Assembly: GCF_963678635.1 (NCBI RefSeq)
Contig: NC_087071.1
Coordinates: 43,193,965-43,257,964, forward strand
Source of the DNA: Symsagittifera roscoffensis
Lineage: Eukaryota; Xenacoelomorpha; Acoela; Convolutidae
Length of the DNA stretch: 64,000 bases
Reading direction: 5' to 3'
The notes under the pieces were generated by a model. The model worked only from the letters and a program-made list of their open reading frames with translations. It did no database searches and was not told where the DNA came from. Made by a program: the position numbers and the translations under genes. This document shows positions 56,192 through 64,000 of the stretch, in pieces; position 1 is the stretch's first letter; the number at the start of each line of letters is the position of its first letter.

Positions 56192-56595
56192 TCACCAATT
56201 TTTTGTTGTATTTTTTTATGAATTGTGTCACTTCGTAGCTAACAAAGTTATAGAAACTTGTTTTTGATATTTTCAGAAGTTTGCTGCCGGTTTCTGTTTG
56301 ACGTTTCAATGTTGATGTTTATGGATTGAGAGAAAGGTCATATAAAAATACCCACTATATCAAAGCGAACACGCCATAAGCTGTTCCAAGAGCGTAAGAC
56401 TACTCGTATGCCTCAAAACGAATTAGACTTTTCTATATGGGTAACCTAGTCACCAATTTTTTGTTGTATTTTTTTATGAATTGTGTCACTTCGTAGCTAA
56501 CAAAGTTATAGAAACTTGTTTTTGATATTTTCAGAAGTTTGCTGCCGGTTTCTGTTTGACGTTTCAATGTTGATGTTTATGGATTGAGAGAAAGA
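56080..56595. repeat. 258-bp tandem duplication including exon sequence
   Basis: Units 56080-56337 and 56338-56595 appear identical. Each starts TCATATAAAAATACCCACTA and ends GGATTGAGAGAAAG. The second unit repeats the last 37 codons and stop of the candidate exon. Confidence 0.9.
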
Positions 56596-56979
56596 AAATT
56601 TTGATTGTTTCATTTCGAATGATTCCCGATTAGGGTAGTTTTTAGCCTTAAGGTAAGTACTCATTTTGTCTTCCATTCAATTCAAGTGTTTATTTGATGA
56701 ATATGATGTTTGTTCTAATGATTTTAAATTTGATTGTCTTCTTGTATTTTTAATAGAGGCGACAATTTTTTTGTCAGCCCAAAAAATGCTTATATTTCAT
56801 GGACATAACAGTGCAGGCCTTCCCGGTGGCGGTCCTGTATCCGATTTGCATTTACTTTGCAAGTCAAGCTAACTTGCAGCTCAATCTTTAAAACACTATA
56901 ATGTTTTACTAGTTGCATCTATTTGTCCTTGTTTGCATGTAAAAAGGCCAACATGAGAATTCACCAATAAGTTTGCCGT
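56596..56979. other. unassigned spacer
   Basis: The open frame 56666-56872 has a Gly/Pro-rich end (AGLPGGGPVSD) but starts without ATG and shows no domain. Otherwise nothing is recognised. Confidence 0.35.
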
Positions 56980-57530
56980 AATTGAGTTGAGGCAAAAGTG
57001 TTCGCCTCAGCTTTACCTCGAGCCACTTCAAATCTCACTTTAACTCATCTCAATCTTACCTTTACATTTAAACTTGTGGGGCAACTACCTTAAGTTTTAC
57101 CTTAAGTCACCCCAAGTTTACCGGAAAAAGTTACCTTAACTAAGAAGGTAAAACTATCTTAAACCACCTGAACTATTACATCCACTCACGTCAACTTTAC
57201 TCTTAAATTTGAATTGAAACTATTTTGAGTCTTATCTGAAGTTACGCCAGGTGTACCTGAAATATTTTTTTTTAATTTAGGTGAATACACAGTCATGGTA
57301 AACTTTCAAGGTAATTTTGGGGTGAAAACTAAGGTAAAAATTAAGGTAAAAATTAAGGAAGTTTCCCAAGAAGTTTTAAGTTTTAAGGTAAACTTGAGGT
57401 CAGTTAAGGTAGTAGTTGAGCTGGCTTGAGGTCAGGTTATGGTGAGCTTTTTCGCCTTCACTGTTGAGGTAATTTGAAGCATTTTCTAAGGTAAATTTAC
57501 CTCAAGTTTTTTGTCGTTATTTTTCATAAA
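56980..57530. repeat. foldback element of TTACCT / AGGTAA motifs
   Basis: The left arm (56980-57180) is rich in TTACCTTAA, ACTTTACCT and CACCTGAAC-type words. The right arm (57290-57520) is rich in their complements TTAAGGTAA, AAGGTAAAC and TTGAGGTCA. The arms pair imperfectly around a ~100-base centre. Non-coding. Confidence 0.65.
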
Positions 57531-58963
57531 AAACAATAGTGGCTAAAATCAGGTTAAATTAACCATAAAAAAACATGTTAGCTATTGTCGGGCCTGCAAA
57601 ACTTATATTACGAATAGAATTAAAAACTATAAAGTCCAGTAACTAAAAAACTAACTAAATTAAAAACTATAAATCAACCCAACTATGAATCATCCCATTT
57701 CAAAACTATAAATAACACCGACCCAAAAATTACTCAAACTGAAAATAAATGAACTTCTTGATTGTTATTGATTACATAAATGTGTTCAATTACATAAGTT
57801 GTTGCTTACATAAATCAAACAGAAAAAAAATGAAATTCTTGGTTAATGAATTCTTGTTTAAAAATAAAGGTAGTCGGAACTATATGTGCTTCTGATTCTT
57901 AAAAGAACTGCTCCCTGTAGAACTGCTGACAAGATTTCTTATAGAACCCGAAGATCTGCTGCTGACAAAATCTTACTAAAACTAAAAACCTACAATGACG
58001 AATTTTAGTTGAACTGTTTTTTTTTTTAAATTTCATGAGCAACAAATTCTTTGAAACTTCTGAAGATTTGATTCGTAATCAATTCAGTTTTACGTTGGCT
58101 AGAAATAGAAAACACTTAAACACACTCAAAAATATGTATCAAACGCTTTAGTGGACTCTTCAGAAATGAATAGTTTGATGACAAAGTATTAATAATTATT
58201 TTTTTTTTCATAAAAAACAAAGAGATCAATTGACCAATCTCTCCCCTTCCCCCGTATTGACCAATTGAGCTATCCCCCGAGCAAAAACTAAGAGGCGCTA
58301 CAAAGAGACGTCAACAAACGCAATTAGATGGTTGATGTGCTCATGGCACGCAATCAATTAACGGACTCCAGTTCCTTTTCTATGGGTATCGAGAAAACTT
58401 TTGAAAAAGAAAAAAATCGAAAATTTAGAAAAATTAACTTGCAAATTTTGTATGGGCGACTATTGCCTCTCATCGAGGAAAACGTGTTATCAGAGTTGGT
58501 GCTCTGGCCTTGTATTTGAATACGAAAAACAGTTCTCCTCGGCGCATTACTATACTATTGTACGCAAGAGCTATTTTTACCGCTTAGGACAGAAAAAATT
58601 AGTAGCTTTATGTGCTTCAGTTTTTTTGATTTTGTTTTCACTCTGAATGTAATTTTTGAGCTTTGTTAATGTAATTTTTGGCGTTCTATATTCGTTGGAG
58701 AATCTCGTTTTTTTTTCATATCAATCAAACTATTTTCAAGTGGTTATTAAAAGTCTCTAGTACCTATTGAGTTTTCTCCCCCCCCCATTCGAGAAAATAT
58801 CATTTTGAAGTATGCACTGAAATTTTATGAGTCATGAGGTTTTTCCAAAAAATTTTGTGAACCATCTATCAAAAGCGCGCTTATGTCTTTCTAATACCGG
58901 TTACACTAAACACGCACTGAAATGAAAAGTAAAAAATTTTACTACATTACACTTACAAATGTA
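57531..58963. other. gene-poor stretch with Cys-rich open frame
   Basis: In the frame 58401-58646 one segment, KLTCKFCMGDYCL then KTCYQSWCSGL, has six cysteines in a spacing that could be a zinc-binding remnant, but no complete family pattern. No ATG context or splice sites convince me. A tRNA-like A-box lies on the minus strand at 58246-58282. Confidence 0.35.
58246..58282 (-). other. tRNA-like 5' fragment
   Basis: On the minus strand GGGGGATAGCTCAATTGG fits a tRNA 5' end with the A-box TAGCTCAATTGG. No B-box (GGTTCGANTCC) follows within 80 bases, so it is not a complete tRNA. It may be a remnant or the head of a tRNA-derived SINE. Confidence 0.3.
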
Positions 58964-61872
58964 CTTCAATAGAACTTCAATTGTACTTCAATTATACCTA
59001 AAAAATTGCGCGGCTCGAATAAAGAACTGTATTTTATTTTTTGCTGTTTTCTGTAAATCTTGTTTAAATTTAGATTAATTAGGAATGAAAAACACACACA
59101 GATTTTATTTCATGACGAATATTTTGTTTGATTGTTTTAAAACAATTCCAAAAAATGTTGCAAAGCCTTTCATACATTCGATTTTCATGCGCTACTGATG
59201 CAAATTCCTGTGTTTATCTCATGTTTAGGACACATATTTCAGCAGTGCCCCATGAAACTTTTAATTGAGAATCTACTAGTACCGAAGTACAAAAATAACC
59301 TGAGACTACAAAAACATTTGTCAGAGACATTGGTATTTTTAGATCAAAAATTACCATGAAAATTCAAATCACAGAACCGAGTATTATATCGGAAATAAAC
59401 TTTTTTAGATCTTAAAAAACCATGAAAAACTTAGTTTCAGAGTATGGATCTCAATTAACTCTTTTCGTAAACAAAATCCATATTTATTTTAGCCATGCAG
59501 AAACTTCTTGAGAGCTGAAATTTAAATCTGAGAAATAGGAGATCTGAATTAAAATAATTACTAGGGCGAGCGTTTAACACATTGATCAAATTACGTCCAG
59601 GTTTTTTTCAATGTTAATTAAACCCTGATATATTTTCCACCTCGGTAATTAGATTAGACTCATGTTTAGAGTTTTCACTATACACATAACTACTTTGGAA
59701 AAAAACCCTTGTCGTATGTGTCAAGTCCAAGCCACTCCTGACTGAGTTTTAGCATGTTTCTTGCACCTATCCTATTTAAGTACTTTCAGGATTGCTCAAA
59801 ACTTTGAATTTAGTTCAACAAAAAAAACTAGCTGGCATTAGTATGACGAAAAACAGAAAAACCCTCAGAGAAATTTTCACGACTCTATAAATGAATTCGC
59901 GGTCAGATTCTTTGGAAAACTTGTTGATAAAACCTTGAATCAATGACAGATACTAAATTGAAAAATATACATTTTCTTATGTTTTAATTTGGTGAAATTT
60001 TGAAGTTTTTTTTTAAAAACAAATCAGTCAAACACCAAATAAGCCATTTTACAGAAAACACAATGAAAAAAAATTTTTGTCTGCTAAGAAGTTGGCGTTT
60101 TGAAGAATGGCTTTTTATCAAAAACAGTTTTTACAAAAAGTGCCCAAAAAAAAAACAACTTCCTCATCCTTATTACTGTTTTTGCAATTTAGAGGGAGTT
60201 TCAGTACAAAAAAAATCTGAATTAATTAGAGCCTAAGACTGGCACCTTAAGGGAATGCATATTATTAAGGTAATGTCGACAATTATAAACAATTACTTTT
60301 TTACGGTTGTTTTTCAAATTTTTAGTCAACGGTTAGTTTGGCTAAAAAAAATTCAACGTAATATTTTCAATTTTTTGAAAAAAAAATGAACGTTTCAAAT
60401 TTTTTCTTCAATTTTTTCTTCAATAGAACTTCAATTGTACTTCAATTATACCTAAAAAATTGCGCGGCTCGAATAAAGAACTGTATTTTATTTTTTGCTG
60501 TTTTCTGTAAATCTTGTTTAAATTTAGATTAATTAGGAATGAAAAACACACACAGATTTTATTTCATGACGAATATTTTGTTTGATTGTCTTAAAACAAT
60601 TCCAAAAAATGTTGCAAAGCCTTTCATACATTCGATTTTCATGCGCTACTGATGCAAATTCCTGTGTTTATCTCATGTTTAGGGACACATATTTCAGCAG
60701 TGCCCCATGAAACTTTTAATTGAGAATCTACTAGTACCGAAGTACAAAAATAACCTGAGACTACAAAAACATTTGTCAGAGACATTGGTATTTTTAGATC
60801 AAAAATTACCATGAAAATTCAAATCACAGAACCGAGTATTATATCGGAAATAAACTTTTTTAGATCTTAAAAAACCATGAAAAACTTAGTTTCAGAGTAT
60901 GGATCTCAATTAACTCTTTTCGTAAACAAAATCCATATTTATTTTAGCCATGCAGAAACTTCTTGAGAGCTGAAATTTAAATCTGAGAAATATGAGATCT
61001 GAATTAAAATAATTACTAGGGCGAGCGTTTAACACATTGATCAAATTACGTCCAGGTTTTTTTCAATGTTAATTAAACCCTGATATATTTTCCACCTCGG
61101 TAATTAGATTAGACTCATGTTTAGAGTTTTCACTATACACATAACTACTTTGGAAAAAAACCCTTGTCGTATGTGTCAAGTCCAAGCCACTCCTGACTGA
61201 GTTTTAGCATGTTTCTTGCACCTATCCTATTTAAGTACTTTCAGGATTGCTCAAAACTTTGAATTTAGTTCAACAAAAAAAACTAGCTGGCATTAGTATG
61301 ACGAAAAACAGAAAAACCCTCAGAGAAATTTTCACGACTCTATAAATGAATTCGCGGTCAGATTCTTTGGAAAACTTGTTGATAAAACCTTGAATCAATG
61401 ACAGATACTAAATTGAAAAATATACATTTTCTTATGTTTTAATTTGGTGAAATTTTGAAGTTTTTTTTTAAAAACAAATCAGTCAAACACCAAATAAGCC
61501 ATTTTACAGAAAACACAATGAAAAAAAATTTTTGTCTGCTAAGAAGTTGGCGTTTTGAAGAATGGCTTTTTATCAAAGACAGTTTTTACAAAAAGTGCCC
61601 AAAAAAAAACAACTTCCTCATCCTTATTACTGTTTTTGCAATTTAGAGGGAGTTTCAGTACAAAAAAAATCTGAATTAATTAGAGCCTAAGACTGGCACC
61701 TTAAGGGAATGCATATTATTAAGGTAATGTCGACAATTATAAACAATTACTTTTTTACGGTTGTTTTTCAAATTTTTAGTCAACGGTTAGTTTGGCTAAA
61801 AAAAATTCAACGTAATATTTTCAATTTTTTGAAAAAAAAATGAACGTTTCAAATTTTTTCTTCAATTTTTTG
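58964..61872. repeat. 1454-bp tandem duplication
   Basis: Copies 58964-60417 and 60418-61872 differ at only a handful of sites (e.g. GTTTTA/GTCTTA, an extra G in GGGACACAT, AAAAACAG/AAAGACAG). ORFs in the copies (60000 and 61455) start at TTG and are Lys/Phe-rich without a motif. The difference in an A-run makes their ends diverge, arguing against coding. Confidence 0.9.
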
Positions 61873-63214
61873 AAAGTATATAATGTTTTCTTTCTTCTCT
61901 GAAAAAAAGTCAACGGTTATTTTTTTTTTGTATTCTAAGTGCTTTTTTAATATCAATATTAAGAAAATCAGGGTCTATGATACGTTATTTTTGAGAGACA
62001 TTTTTGATTTAAAAAAAAAAAAAAACAAATGGCCCCAATGTTTTCCCCTGTTTTAGCGGTAAGGAGTAAAGCTACAAATTCATTAGAACAATAATTGCTT
62101 TTGCTTCAAACGCTGAACGCCTAAAGTTGAAAGAATTTGACAGACAATATTAACTTTGAAATTATTTTTACAGAAAAACTTTTATTGTAAGAAAATATTC
62201 AAATGTTGTAGGAACTTCACAGGGTGTAAAAAAAAGCTTCTAGCCCGCCTTTCCCGCACTGATTTTTCATTGATAACAATTTATTATATTAGATTTTCAT
62301 TGTCAGTCTCTATTAAATAACAAAATTCTAGACAATTTTTTTTTCAATTGGGCCAAGTTGATTTTCCGAGCACTCCAACAACACTGCAAGGACGCATTTC
62401 GACCAAATTTTAGCGTTGCAGGTAAATTTCTTGCAAAAAACTGGAAAAAAAATCCTTTTTTGGGCATTTTTTGAAAACTTACTATACATTGGCCTCCTCA
62501 AAATTACTAGATTTTTCCTACCCTGGATGAACGTGTTCATTCAAGTTTTGCAGAAAGATGCAAATAATAGAGTCATTATTTTAAAAATTTGATCAATTTT
62601 TATGGATTTTATGTTCATCAATAATCCATTATATTGAAAAAAAAATTGAAATAAAATCGAATATTGGATTTTAATGGTTTCCCATTTTTCAGAAAAAGTC
62701 GATTAAAATGGATTAAATATCTTTTACGTTGTCTAAATTTGCAATGATAATCGATTATATCGACAACATTTTTGTCAACAAAAATCCATTAACAACGATT
62801 TTTATCCATGAAAATTCGGTGCGGGCTTACATCAATATTTCTTATCTTGCTTTCTGCAACTTTATTTTTTTTCGAGTACTTGCTCTCAAATTTGCACGCT
62901 TTATATACACTTAGTATATCAGATTTTGGCCGACAGGTACACGCTAATCGTGTTTTGCAAGTGGAGCAGATATTTTTTCTGTTTTCAAATAGCTTCAACA
63001 ACCTTCAAATAGCTTCAATATAATATTGAACAATTTGGTTTGAGTCTATAATTATGATTTTCTATAGACCATAAAATTTTCGGTAATTTTTAAAAATTGA
63101 GTTATATCTTTTAAACGTATAGTTTGATTTACTGTCGGAAAAAAATAATAAAACATAATCTAATATTCTTACCTGCGATTTTCAGCTATCTTACCAAAAA
63201 TCAACTTTTTTCAA
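61873..63214. other. gene-poor AT-rich stretch
   Basis: No gene recognised. The part 62570-62810 holds repeated AAAATCCATTA / TGGATTAAAT and AATCGATTATAT words related to 55340-55520 and to the MITE-like element at 48448. Confidence 0.45.
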
Positions 63215-63328
63215 ATGTCGAGCTACGATGGGAGCTACGATGGGAGTTACAATGAAATTACGAGAATCGAAGGGAGAAATGATATGTTTTTGCATACGAG
63301 GGTGACAAACATTCACGTGCAACCGTAA
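63215..63328 (+). CDS. candidate small 5' exon (possible third LITAF-type gene)
   Basis: ATG at 63215 follows a good 3' splice-like site (GATTTTCAG, ending 63184). The frame encodes a Tyr/Ser/Gly-repeat start (SSYDGSYDGSYNEI) and runs 37 codons to TAA. A donor-like CC|GTAATT at 63324/63325 would end the exon in phase 2, as in exon 1 of both LITAF genes. The zinc-domain exons would lie beyond the window. No domain is visible in the exon itself, so this is a suggestion. Confidence 0.25.
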   Translation: MSSYDGSYDGSYNEITRIEGRNDMFLHTRVTNIHVQP

Positions 63329-64000
63329 TTTATTTTTTTTTGTTCCAACGTTCGATGTGGCCAATTTTTTCTCTTGCCTAGTTTATATTCCATACCTCAA
63401 TTTGATATATTTAACTCAAATCTCTGCAAACTGATTTGCTAAGTTGCATACAGAAGGTCAGAACCTCATTATTTCTATCTGAACAGAAGCGGAAAGGCAA
63501 AACTAATCAGATTTGTGTTTTTTTATAAGTTTGCAGTTCAACCCACCTGTCTTTAAATTGAGCTCAACTGTTGAAACTTTGCTTTAAGTTGCACTTAGGG
63601 GTAGATCTTTATTTAAAATTCATTCGAGCCAAGTTTGATTATGTTTCCTAATAAAAAACAAAGATGTTTTAATTTGAACTAGCTGGTTTTGTACAACTCA
63701 AAGGCTCAAAAAACTGTTTTCTTTCATTTTTTTACTGCAACTATTTTTCCCCAGTATCAATCGTTGACAAAACTTGATCTGTAAACAATCGTGTGTGATG
63801 ACAACATGGACGTTTTGAAGATATCCAACCCTAACTTTCTTTTGTCTGGATAATCGAAGAGTGGAAATCAGCTATATTTTAGGATCTGTTTTTTATCTAA
63901 AAAGAAACATTTTTCCAGCCCTTTTTGGCCATCTCAAGTAAAGTTCTTAGGTGTAAATTTTGGTATCATTTTTCAGCCTATTAGTTTTTCGGATTCTAAA
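63329..64000. other. unassigned right edge of window
   Basis: Starts with TGTTCCAACGTTCGATG (about 63340), reminiscent of the 5' end of the terminal-hairpin family but not continued. No gene seen. Confidence 0.4.

Noticed and set aside
58401-58646. RING/zinc-finger gene
   Set aside because: Six Cys in a short stretch but no complete metal-binding spacing, no splice sites and no ATG of quality.
60000-61646. Lys/Phe-rich ORFs in the 1454-bp duplication
   Set aside because: The two copies lose frame at an A-run and no ATG or motif is present.

Overview
The window reads as AT-rich nuclear DNA of an invertebrate animal. It shows spliced genes, with introns of 51 to 190 bases in one cluster and 4 to 8 kb in another. 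It also holds a degenerate Ty3/Gypsy retroelement, a TA-flanked Tc1/mariner-like element, several foldback or MITE-like families and tandem duplications. Nothing in it identifies the species, and there is no bacterial-type gene organisation, rRNA or CRISPR.

The most notable region is 7545-15747, all on the plus strand. In order it encodes: a short acidic/serine-rich ORF; a 392-aa protein with a basic/coiled-coil N-terminus and a complete protein-kinase domain (spliced, 3 exons); a 140-aa protein with a possible small beta-barrel domain; two paralogous BEN-domain-like proteins; and a 1001-aa protein in which an N-terminal SUV4-20-like SET methyltransferase domain is fused to a DDE transposase of the animal Tnp2/CACTA-like type, with all three acidic residues in place. 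These genes are tightly packed and intact apart from ordinary small introns, one of which uses a GC donor. Strong 3' splice sites lie 7-8 bases before several start codons. A ~305-bp tandem array lies immediately upstream, and related diverged repeats occur on both sides (1-430 and 16250-16690). I read this as a large multi-gene DNA transposon, or a recently domesticated one, that carries chromatin-acting and signalling proteins. I could not find its terminal inverted repeats.

The region 17-22 kb is a patchwork of repeats: a perfect 909-bp tandem duplication, a ~410-bp direct repeat with a conserved hairpin, and copies of a ~520-bp family with hairpins near both ends. It also holds a GC-rich coding-like remnant.

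The region 22.9-50.9 kb holds two LITAF-domain genes in tandem, each with three exons and identical intron phases, with 152-base last exons. The first keeps a PPxY motif and the second has lost it. Intron 1 of the second gene contains an antisense, heavily decayed Ty3/Gypsy element with one recognisable LTR. Its exon 3 lies between two inverted copies of a composite Tc1/mariner-like element. A possible 5' exon of a third such gene is at 63.2 kb.

The region 51-64 kb is gene-poor. It contains the second composite transposon, a candidate terminal exon that is half duplicated, a foldback element built on a TTACCT/AGGTAA motif, and a 1454-bp tandem duplication.
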